DNA of 20,369 nucleotides from DASRHY01 sp046765875. Lineage in GTDB: Bacteria > Actinomycetota > Actinomycetes > Propionibacteriales > Kribbellaceae. Of this stretch, positions 13,886 to 19,883 are shown piece after piece. The stretch covers positions 1-20,369 of the forward strand of contig JBKPSJ010000385.1 in the NCBI GenBank assembly GCA_046765875.1, read 5' to 3'. The position numbers and the translations under genes are program-made. The notes beneath the pieces were generated by a model, which ran no database searches, was not told where the DNA came from, and saw only the letters and a list, made by a program, of their open reading frames with translations. Position 1 is the first letter of the stretch; each line of letters opens with the position of its first letter.

Positions 13886-14884
13886 TCATGCCGCTCCGGC
13901 CGTCAGGTCCGCCGCTTGCCCGAGGCCCATCGCCGACACCGCCCGGGCCAGCGTCGGTGCCGACGCCTCGATCGCCCGGTCCCGCCCCGCTGCCAGCAAC
14001 TCGTCCAGCGTGGCGCGATCGCCGGCAAGGTCGGCGTATCGGTGCTGCAGCGGTTCGAGCACCGCGACCACGGCGTCGGCGACATCACGCTTCAGCTCTC
14101 CGTACGACGTGTACGAAGCGGCCAGCGCGATCGGGTCGCCATCGGTACAGGCGGCCAGGATCTCCAGCAGGTTGGTGACACCCGGTTTGCCGACCGGATC
14201 GTGCCGTACCTCGTTGCCGGAGTCCGTGACGGCCCGCATCACCTGTCGGCGTACGACGTCGACCGGGTCGAGCAGCCGTATCACGCCGGTGGCGTTGTCG
14301 GTGTCGGACTTGCTCATCTTCGCCGTCGGTTGCTGCAGGTCCTTGATCCGAGTCGCCACCGCCGCCTTCGCCAGTTCCGGTACGACGAAGGTCTCGCCGT
14401 ACTCGCGGTTGAACCGGATCGCGATGTCGCGGCTCAGTTCGACGTGCTGGTCCTGGTCGCCACCGACCGGCACCCGGCGGGCGCCGTACAGGAGGATGTC
14501 GGCGGCCATCAGGCACGGATAGGTGAGCAGCGAGGCCCGGGTCATCGGGCGGCCCCGGCCCTTCTCCTTGTACTGGATCATTCGCGACAACTCGCCGATG
14601 TACGAGGTGCACTCGAGGAGATAGGCGAGCTGGGCGTGCGCCGGCACCGCCGACTGGATGAAGACCGTTGCCGGTGGCAGGCCGGCGGCCAGCATCAGGC
14701 CGGCGGTCTCGCGGGTCAGCGATCGCAGCCGGCGTGGATCGTGTCTGGTCGTCATCGCGTGCAGATCGGCGACGAAGTAGAAGTCGTGCTCGCCGTCACC
14801 GGCGGCGGCGAACCGGCGCAGTGCGCCGAGGTGATTGCCGAGCGTGAGCCGCCCGGAGGGGGTGATACCTGATACCGCGTTCAT
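13886..14884 (-). CDS. trpS: tryptophanyl-tRNA synthetase (attenuator-controlled, Trp-free)
   Basis: This 332-residue class Ic synthetase charges tRNA-Trp. The HIGH-like motif is PSGRLTLGN (residues 9-17), the FVADLHAMTT strand contains the tryptophan-pocket His, and VFIQSAVPAHAQLAYLL, YIGELSRM, LLTYPCLMAADILLY, GGDQDQHVELSRD and KMSKS (189-193) are all present. The N-terminal strand reads GITPSG rather than the common GIQPSG. No tryptophan occurs in the whole protein. ATG 14884 is chosen because GGAAGG lies upstream at suitable spacing. The gene follows a leader with two adjacent Trp codons. From memory, Streptomyces coelicolor TrpRS1 (SCO3334) also lies near proC, is inducible by attenuation and resists indolmycin; this gene looks orthologous (inference). 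Confidence 0.95.
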   Translation of the reverse strand: MNAVSGITPSGRLTLGNHLGALRRFAAAGDGEHDFYFVADLHAMTTRHDPRRLRSLTRETAGLMLAAGLPPATVFIQSAVPAHAQLAYLLECTSYIGELSRMIQYKEKGRGRPMTRASLLTYPCLMAADILLYGARRVPVGGDQDQHVELSRDIAIRFNREYGETFVVPELAKAAVATRIKDLQQPTAKMSKSDTDNATGVIRLLDPVDVVRRQVMRAVTDSGNEVRHDPVGKPGVTNLLEILAACTDGDPIALAASYTSYGELKRDVADAVVAVLEPLQHRYADLAGDRATLDELLAAGRDRAIEASAPTLARAVSAMGLGQAADLTAGAA

Positions 14885-14939
14885 GTCTGGTGCCTTCCTT
14901 CGCTGGTGCCCCACCGACCGACAGGCCTGGACATGACGA

Positions 14940-14962
14940 AGGCCGCCTCGGCGAGGCGGCCT
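14940..14962 (-). terminator. attenuator terminator hairpin of trpS
   Basis: Arms of 11 bases (AGGCCGCCTCG and CGAGGCGGCCT on the minus strand) flank a single central base. Folding leaves a small loop in a very GC-rich stem, followed by TTCGTC. It lies between the leader peptide and the trpS ATG, so it would stop transcription before the gene unless the antiterminator forms. Confidence 0.8.
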
Positions 14963-15029
14963 GGTGGATGCGTGGGTACGCGTCTGAATGTGACCGCCGT
15001 CAGGCGGGCCACCACTGGATACGACGCGT
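14955..15029 (-). promoter_or_regulatory. tryptophan attenuator (mutually exclusive hairpins)
   Basis: Minus-strand segments pair alternatively. Segment 1, CCGCC (15007-15003, directly after the Trp codons), pairs with segment 2, GGCGG (14998-14994), with loop TGAC containing the leader stop. ACGCGTC (15029-15023) pairs with GACGCGT (14984-14978) outside that hairpin. Segment 2 extended to GGCGGTC (14998-14992) can instead pair over seven bases, one G-U, with segment 3, GGCCGCC (14961-14955), the 5' arm of the terminator. A ribosome stalled at the Trp codons would cover segment 1, freeing segment 2 to pair with 3 and prevent termination. This is classical ribosome-mediated attenuation. Confidence 0.8.
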
Positions 15030-15038
15030 TGTGCTCAC
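15000..15038 (-). CDS. trpL: trpS leader peptide, 12 residues with Trp-Trp
   Basis: GTG 15038 opens MSTTRRIQWWPA followed by TGA. Two adjacent TGG codons lie at 15014-15009, four codons including the stop from the end, as in trp leader peptides. GGAGGA lies just upstream, and TATGCT ends seven bases before the GTG. An in-frame ATG at 15050 would give a 16-residue form (MLEDV prefix), but it overlaps the probable -10 box. The peptide is too short for routine gene callers. Its role is to sense charged tRNA-Trp, not to act as a protein. Confidence 0.85.
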   Translation of the reverse strand: MSTTRRIQWWPA

Positions 15039-15045
15039 GTCCTCC

Positions 15046-15051
15046 AGCATA
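15046..15051 (-). promoter_or_regulatory. -10 box of the trpL-trpS-trmO transcript
   Basis: TATGCT on the minus strand ends seven bases before GTG 15038, so transcription would begin at or next to the leader peptide start. No -35 with normal spacing is evident. Confidence 0.55.
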
Positions 15052-15098
15052 GCTGAATTCAGGTGACAGCACCGGCGCCGCCGGGGACGATTGCGGGC

Positions 15099-15602
15099 AT
15101 GACATCGGTGCGGACCGTGAGTGTGCGGCGGCTGGGCGTGGCGGACTGGGAGCAGTTGCGCGACGTCCGTTTGCGCGCGCTCATCGACTCGCCGTCGTCG
15201 TACTGCGGCAGCTACGACGACGAGGTGCGCTCGGACCGGACCCGCTGGCAGCGCTGGCTCGGTCCACAGAAGGCGATCTTCGTTGCCGAGCGCAACGACG
15301 AGGTCGTCGGGATGATCGGCGGCATGCCCGCCGGCGAGGACGAGGGCGACACGGACGCGACGATGATGGTCGCGATGTGGGTCGACCCGGTTGCCCGCGG
15401 CAACGGGATCGCCGAGGCGCTGACCGACGCGCTGATCGGATGGGCACGGGGCGAGGCGTACCCGCGGATGGTGCTGTGGGTGTACAACGTGAACCCGCGA
15501 GCGGCCGCGTTCTACCGCCGGTACGGATTCGCCGAGACCGGCCGGACCCAGGTGTTCGAGAAGGACGAGCGCAAGCTGCACCTGATGACCCTCGAACTGT
15601 GA
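15099..15602 (+). CDS. GNAT-family N-acetyltransferase
   Basis: This 167-residue protein has the GNAT fold: VSVRRLGVADWEQLRDVRLRAL (beta1-alpha1), AIFVAERNDEVVGMIGGM (strands 2-3), MMVAMWVDPVARGNGIAEALTDALI with the RGNGIA acetyl-CoA pyrophosphate loop, and LWVYNVNPRAAAFYRRYGFAETGR, the typical N..A..fY.r.GF.etG end. It transfers an acetyl group from acetyl-CoA to an unknown amine or protein. ATG 15099 is chosen because upstream in-frame codons from GTG 15063 are Pro/Ala/Gly-rich; neither start has a strong ribosome site. It is divergent from the trpS leader, with the two starts about 60 bases apart. Confidence 0.88.
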   Translation: MTSVRTVSVRRLGVADWEQLRDVRLRALIDSPSSYCGSYDDEVRSDRTRWQRWLGPQKAIFVAERNDEVVGMIGGMPAGEDEGDTDATMMVAMWVDPVARGNGIAEALTDALIGWARGEAYPRMVLWVYNVNPRAAAFYRRYGFAETGRTQVFEKDERKLHLMTLEL

Positions 15603-15654
15603 CGTAGCGTCACCGGCCGACATCCTCGCCGGGGTCCCGTACGGCGGCCGGGCA

Positions 15655-15660
15655 TAAGGT
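15655..15660 (+). promoter_or_regulatory. -10 box of acuC
   Basis: TAAGGT ends six bases before ATG 15667, again predicting a leaderless transcript. Confidence 0.55.
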
Positions 15661-15666
15661 CAGGGT

Positions 15667-16842
15667 ATGAGCGGTGACGGCCGACTGGTGTACGACGAGG
15701 AGCTGACGGCGTACGACTTCGGTCGCGGCCATCCGATGAGCCCGATCCGGGTCGAGCTGACGATGCGGCTTGCCCGCGAACTCGGCGTGCTCGATCTGCT
15801 CAAAGTGGTGCCGGCGCCGGTCGCCGACGACGCCTTGCTGACCACCGTTCACACCCCGGAGTACGTCGCCGCGGTCAAGCGGGCCGGTGACAACCCGGAC
15901 GAGCCCGACCTCGAGCACGGGCTCGGCACCGACGACACATACTGCTTCCCGCGGATGCACGAGGCGTCGGCGCATGTGGTCGGCGCGTCGGTGGAGGCGG
16001 CCCGGTCGGTGCTGGAAGGCGACGCGCTGCACGCGGCGAACATCGCCGGCGGGCTGCACCACGCGATGCCGGCGCAGGCCAGCGGGTTCTGCGTATACAA
16101 CGACCCGGCGATCGCGATCCGCTGGTTGCTGGACCACGGCGTCGAGCGGGTCGCGTACGTGGACGTCGACGTCCACCACGGCGATGGTGTGCAGGCCGTG
16201 TTCTACGACGAACCACGGGCGCTGACGGTGAGCCTGCACGAGTCGCCGACCACGTTGTTCCCAGGTACCGGCTCGGCCGGCGAGACGGGCGGGCCCGGCG
16301 CGGTGGGCACATCGGTGAACATGCCGCTTCCGCCCGGCACCGGGGACGCCGGCTGGTTGCGTGCGTTCCACGCCGTCGTACCGCATGTCGTGAAGGCGTT
16401 CGAGCCGACCGTGTTGGTCACCCAGCACGGCTGCGACTCGCACTTCGAGGATCCGCTCGCGCATCTGACCAAGTCGGTCGACGGGCAGCGGGCCGCGTAC
16501 CAGGCACTGCACGACCTCGCGCACGAGGTCGCCGGCGGTCGGTGGATCGCGACCGGTGGCGGCGGGTACGCGATCATCGACGTAGTGCCTCGGGCCTGGA
16601 CGCATCTGCTGTCGATCGTCGCGGGGCATCCGATCGACCCGGCCACACCGGTACCCGAAGCCTGGCGGGACATGGTGAAGCAGCTGTTCGGCCGGACCGC
16701 GCCGTCCCGGATGACCGACGGCCGGGACGCGGCGTACACGGACTGGTCGAGTGGCTATAACCCGGACAGTTGGCTGGACCGGTCGATTGTGGCGACTCGT
16801 GAGGCTTGCTTCCCGCTGCTCGGGTTGGACCCCGGGTTCTGA
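15667..16842 (+). CDS. acuC: AcuC-type acetoin utilization / histone-deacetylase-family protein
   Basis: This 391-residue zinc hydrolase belongs to the arginase/deacetylase superfamily. Visible active-site parts: GRGHPMSPIR near the N-terminus, the His pair GGLHHAM (131-132), YVDVDVHHGDG with zinc ligands Asp168 and His170, QHGCDSH with Asp257, and GGGGY with Tyr301. The length matches AcuC (~390). AcuC-like enzymes remove acetyl groups from lysines; in Bacillus subtilis AcuC deacetylates acetyl-CoA synthetase. No acs gene is adjacent, so the substrate here is unknown. It follows a GNAT acetyltransferase on the same strand, but appears to have its own promoter. Confidence 0.92.
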   Translation: MSGDGRLVYDEELTAYDFGRGHPMSPIRVELTMRLARELGVLDLLKVVPAPVADDALLTTVHTPEYVAAVKRAGDNPDEPDLEHGLGTDDTYCFPRMHEASAHVVGASVEAARSVLEGDALHAANIAGGLHHAMPAQASGFCVYNDPAIAIRWLLDHGVERVAYVDVDVHHGDGVQAVFYDEPRALTVSLHESPTTLFPGTGSAGETGGPGAVGTSVNMPLPPGTGDAGWLRAFHAVVPHVVKAFEPTVLVTQHGCDSHFEDPLAHLTKSVDGQRAAYQALHDLAHEVAGGRWIATGGGGYAIIDVVPRAWTHLLSIVAGHPIDPATPVPEAWRDMVKQLFGRTAPSRMTDGRDAAYTDWSSGYNPDSWLDRSIVATREACFPLLGLDPGF

Positions 16843-16916
16843 TGTCGGTGACTGACGGTCATGAGTGACACGGGAGTAACTTCGGCCACCCCTTTCCCAT
16901 TGGTATCAACAGCCAC

Positions 16917-16922
16917 TACCCT
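16917..16922 (+). promoter_or_regulatory. possible -10 box for the HTH gene
   Basis: TACCCT lies in the 150-base gap after acuC, about 70 bases before ATG 16993. TTTCCC 18 bases upstream is a poor -35. If this is the promoter, the longer reading from ATG 16861 cannot be translated from it. Confidence 0.35.
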
Positions 16923-16992
16923 CGATCTACGCGTGGGCGGAGGTGCCGGAGGGGAAGCCGGCGCACGACTCACGCCCGGAAGCGGTGCACAG

Positions 16993-17202
16993 ATGGCGAA
17001 GAAGGACGGCGAGAAGCCACTCGCCGAGGTGAGGTTCCTGACCGTGGCCGAAGTAGCCACGGCGATGCGCGTGTCCAAGATGACGGTGTACCGGCTGGTG
17101 CACTCCGGCGAACTCCCCGCCGTGCGGGTCGGCCGGTCGTTCCGGGTATCCGAGGAAGCCGTGCACGACTACCTGAAGGGCGCCTACTTCCAGGCCGGCT
17201 GA
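16993..17202 (+). CDS. small MerR/excisionase-type HTH DNA-binding protein
   Basis: This 69-residue protein contains FLTVAEVATAMRVSKMTVYRLVHSGELPAVRVGRSFRVSEEAVHDYL, a winged helix-turn-helix of the BldC/excisionase group (HTH_17-like). The short wing RVGRSFRV follows the recognition helix. It is probably a nucleoid or developmental regulator rather than a phage excisionase, since no integrase is present and its place between proC and bS22 is conserved (Rv0500A in M. tuberculosis, from memory). The frame is open back to ATG 16861, which would add 44 residues of Ser/Thr/Gly-rich sequence; ATG 16993 gives the usual family length, and a -10 lies between the two. Confidence 0.88.
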   Translation: MAKKDGEKPLAEVRFLTVAEVATAMRVSKMTVYRLVHSGELPAVRVGRSFRVSEEAVHDYLKGAYFQAG

Positions 17203-17232
17203 GGCCCTTTAGGCGGGCGGCGCCGGAGCCGG

Positions 17233-17238
17233 TACGCT
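17233..17238 (+). promoter_or_regulatory. possible -10 box for bS22
   Basis: TACGCT lies 36 bases before GTG 17275 in the 72-base gap after the HTH gene. No good -35 is visible, so cotranscription from the HTH gene is also possible. Confidence 0.35.
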
Positions 17239-17274
17239 TTGCCGACGCTCTTTTCACGCACGGAAGGTCCACCT

Positions 17275-17376
17275 GTGGGTTCGGTCATCAAGAAGCGCCG
17301 TAAGCGCATGGCGAAGAAGAAGCACCGCAAGCTGCTCAAGAAGACGCGGGTGCAGAGGCGCAAGCTCGGCAAGTGA
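17275..17376 (+). CDS. small ribosomal protein bS22 (AURKAIP1/COX24-like)
   Basis: This protein of 33 residues begins MGSVIKKRRKRMAKKKHRK and ends RRKLGK; more than half the residues are Lys or Arg. It is almost identical, from memory, to bS22, a small-subunit protein found in actinobacterial ribosomes near the decoding centre and related to the mitochondrial AURKAIP1/COX24 domain. GTG 17275 has GGAAGG at 17262-17267, seven bases upstream. It is too short for most ORF length cut-offs. Its place after the HTH gene and before the SDR gene matches Rv0500B. Confidence 0.93.
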   Translation: MGSVIKKRRKRMAKKKHRKLLKKTRVQRRKLGK

Positions 17377-17398
17377 CGCGCGCGCAGTAGGGGGTTCC

Positions 17399-18406
17399 AT
17401 GTCGCGAGTCGTAATGGTGACGGGCGTCTCCAGGGATGCCGGTGCCCACTGTGCGCGTGAGCTCGCCGCCGACGACCGGCTGGAGACCGTGATCGGGGTG
17501 GACGTGGTTCCACCGCGGGCCGACCTCGGTAAAGTCCGCTTCGTGCGGGCGGACATCCGCAACCCGGTGATCGCCAAGGTGATCGCGGCCGAGGGCGTCG
17601 ACACCGTCGTACACAGCGGTGTCGTAGCCACGCCTGGCTCCGCCGGCGGCCGCTCGTCGATGAAAGAGATCAACGTCATCGGCACGATGCAGCTGCTCGC
17701 CGCGTGCCAGAAGGCGCCCGAGGTCCGCAAGCTCGTGGTGAAGTCATCGACCACGGTGTACGGTGCGGGCCCGCGTGATCCCGCCCTGTTCACCGAGGAG
17801 ATGGCGCCGCGTGCGATCTCCCAGTCCGGGTACAGCAAGGACGCGGTCGAGGTCGAGGGGTACGTCCGCGGCTTCGCCCGGCGTCGGCCCGACGTCATCG
17901 TCACCACACTGCGGATGGCGAACTGGATCGGCCCGACCACTGACTCCCCGATCACCAGGTACTTCGCCATGCCCGTGATTCCGACCGTGCTCGGCTTCGA
18001 TGCCCGCCTGCAGTTCCTGCACGAGACCGACGGCGTCGAGGCGATCAAACACGCCGTGCTGAATGACGTACCGGGGACCTTCAACGTCGCGGGTGACGGC
18101 ATGTTGTCGCTGTCGCAGGCGATCCGCCGCTTGGGCCGGCCGTCCGTCCCGTTGCCGTCGTTCACCGCATCGAGCGCTGGGATGGTTGTACGCCGGGCCC
18201 GGATGGCGGACTTCTCGCCGGACCAGATCTCGTTCCTGACCTACGGGCGGGGCGTCGACACCACACGGATGCGGTCAGAGTTCGGGTTCGAACCGGCGTA
18301 CACGACTGCCGAGGCGTTCACCGAATTCGCCGGCAGGCTCCGGGCGGGCGCGATGACGACCGCGCGCAGACTGCTCGCCGCGGGTCTGGGGGCAGTCGGC
18401 CGATGA
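17399..18406 (+). CDS. NAD-dependent epimerase/dehydratase-family (SDR) protein
   Basis: This 335-residue extended SDR has an N-terminal dinucleotide-binding motif VMVTGVSRDAGAHCARELA, the acidic adenine-side strand VIGVDVV, DTVVHSGV in place of the usual DxVxHLA, and KSSTTVYGAG, which supplies the catalytic Ser/Thr region. The expected Tyr-x-x-x-Lys reads YSKDA, so the lysine at +4 is absent. It resembles the protein named GalE2 (Rv0501) in M. tuberculosis by position, but UDP-galactose epimerase activity should not be assumed. It lies 22 bases after bS22 and overlaps the acyltransferase by ATGA, so HTH-bS22-SDR-acyltransferase may share transcripts. Confidence 0.85.
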   Translation: MSRVVMVTGVSRDAGAHCARELAADDRLETVIGVDVVPPRADLGKVRFVRADIRNPVIAKVIAAEGVDTVVHSGVVATPGSAGGRSSMKEINVIGTMQLLAACQKAPEVRKLVVKSSTTVYGAGPRDPALFTEEMAPRAISQSGYSKDAVEVEGYVRGFARRRPDVIVTTLRMANWIGPTTDSPITRYFAMPVIPTVLGFDARLQFLHETDGVEAIKHAVLNDVPGTFNVAGDGMLSLSQAIRRLGRPSVPLPSFTASSAGMVVRRARMADFSPDQISFLTYGRGVDTTRMRSEFGFEPAYTTAEAFTEFAGRLRAGAMTTARRLLAAGLGAVGR

Positions 18407-19803
18407 ACGACGCCGAGATCATCCCGATCGGCTCCGGCGGCCGCCCCGGCCGAGGGTCGCGTCGCAGCACCACGCCCTCCGCCGCCGCCCGCTCCCTGGC
18501 CGGGTCAGCCACCCGCAAGCGCGCCACTCGGGCGAACCCGGCCGACTCCACCGACACCGCCGAATCGCCGCGTACGAAGGGCCGCCGCGCCCGGACCACC
18601 CGAACCGGCGGCACCGACACCACAAGCACTGACGCCAGCCGCGCCGAAGCGACAGGCACCGCAACGATCGGCGCAGGCACCGGCCGTGCCGATGCGAGCG
18701 GCGCCGACGCGACCGGCGCCGGCCGTGCTGATGCGAGTGGCATGGGCACGAATCCGGCCGACGCTGACAGCGCTGAAGCGCGGGATGCCGACGCGGGCGG
18801 CGGGGACGGCCGCGGCGATGCGGTTCGCACGGGTGCGGTTCGGGAGGATGCTGCTCGTGAGGATACGGCTCGCCAGGATGTGGGCCGCACGAAGGGTCGG
18901 GGTGCGCGGGCGGGTGTGGACGCCAGTCAGTTTGCGGCGCTCGAGAAGATCGTGCGCGACACGCTCGGACCGGATGTCGAGCACAAGGTCGCGGAGTTGC
19001 TCGCGTTCCTGCGGCGGCGGCTGACTGGGGACTATGAGATCGATGAGTTCGGGTACGACCCTGAACTGACCGCTCAGGTCCTGTTGCCTTTGATGCGGCC
19101 GATGGCGGAGAAGTGGTTCCGGGTCGATGTCCGCGGAGCGGAGAACATCCCCGACGACGGCGGCGCGCTGATCGTCGCCAACCACTCCGGCACGTTGCCG
19201 ATCGACGGCGTCGTCACGCACCTGGTCGTATACGACCACACTGGACGGCCGCTGCGTACCCTCGGCGCCGATCTTGTCTTCAAGACTCCGTTCGTGGGCG
19301 AACTGGTCCGCAAGGGCGGCGGCACCCTTGCCGGGAACGACGACGCCGAACGGCTTCTCGGCCGCGGCGAATTGGTCGGCGTATGGCCGGAGGGCTTCAA
19401 GGGGATCGGCAAGCCGTTCAGTGAGCGGTACAAGCTGCAGCGGTTCGGTCGCGGCGGTTTCGTCAGTGCGGCGATGCGGACCGGGGTACCGATCGTGCCG
19501 TGCTCGATCGTGGGTGCCGAGGAGATTTATCCGCTGATCGGGAACATTCCGTCGCTGGCGCGGCTGCTCGGGGTGCCGTACATCCCGATCACGCCGTTCT
19601 TCCCGCTGCTCGGCGTGCTCGGCATGATCCCGTTGCCGTCGAAGTGGCTGATCGAGTTCGGCGAGCCGATTCGCACCGACGAGTTCCCCGAGGGCGCGGC
19701 CGACGACCCGATGCTGGTGTTCAACGTGACCGATCAGGTTCGCGAGACCATCCAGCAGACCCTGTACTCGCTGCTCATGCAGCGCCGGAGCGTCTTCTTC
19801 TGA
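18403..19803 (+). CDS. PlsC-like lysophospholipid acyltransferase with disordered N-terminus
   Basis: This 466-residue protein has two parts. Residues 1 to ~172 are low-complexity, rich in Ala, Gly, Asp, Thr and Arg, with short repeats (GRADASG twice; REDAA, REDTA, RQDVG in tandem), and are probably disordered. Residues ~173-466 form an acyltransferase domain: IVANHSGTLPID (His261, Asp268) is the family's motif I, VWPEGFKGIGK is a variant of the EGTRS motif, and GVPIVPCSIVG is the VPVVP-like motif. The His-Asp spacing (H-x6-D) differs from the usual H-x4-D and resembles the DAGAT/TMEM68-like branch. It likely acylates a lipid at the membrane. The neighbour order matches Rv0502. The ATG overlaps the SDR stop. 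Confidence 0.85.
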   Translation: MNDAEIIPIGSGGRPGRGSRRSTTPSAAARSLAGSATRKRATRANPADSTDTAESPRTKGRRARTTRTGGTDTTSTDASRAEATGTATIGAGTGRADASGADATGAGRADASGMGTNPADADSAEARDADAGGGDGRGDAVRTGAVREDAAREDTARQDVGRTKGRGARAGVDASQFAALEKIVRDTLGPDVEHKVAELLAFLRRRLTGDYEIDEFGYDPELTAQVLLPLMRPMAEKWFRVDVRGAENIPDDGGALIVANHSGTLPIDGVVTHLVVYDHTGRPLRTLGADLVFKTPFVGELVRKGGGTLAGNDDAERLLGRGELVGVWPEGFKGIGKPFSERYKLQRFGRGGFVSAAMRTGVPIVPCSIVGAEEIYPLIGNIPSLARLLGVPYIPITPFFPLLGVLGMIPLPSKWLIEFGEPIRTDEFPEGAADDPMLVFNVTDQVRETIQQTLYSLLMQRRSVFF

Positions 19804-19883
19804 CCCACGCGCTACCAAGCCAACGAGGGGTGCGCCCACGAGCGGCCGACGTACCGACGCTCCGATGGCAGGCCCGGGAGGAC

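Noticed and set aside
14884..15051. T-box riboswitch upstream of trpS
   Set aside because: No T-box consensus (AGGGTGGNACCGCG-like) or specifier-loop arrangement is seen, while a Trp-Trp leader peptide and switching hairpins explain the region.
15053..15062. Palindrome CTGAATTCAG between the trpS leader and the GNAT gene
   Set aside because: It is only 10 bp with no extension, and the trpS leader already has a sufficient control mechanism. Chance cannot be excluded.
16861..16992. N-terminal extension of the small HTH protein from ATG 16861
   Set aside because: The 44 extra residues are Ser/Thr/Gly-rich without family similarity, and a likely -10 box lies inside. The region reads better as a promoter and leader.
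16993..17202. Phage excisionase marking a mobile element
   Set aside because: There is no integrase, att repeat or tRNA nearby, and the gene sits in a conserved chromosomal order beside bS22.
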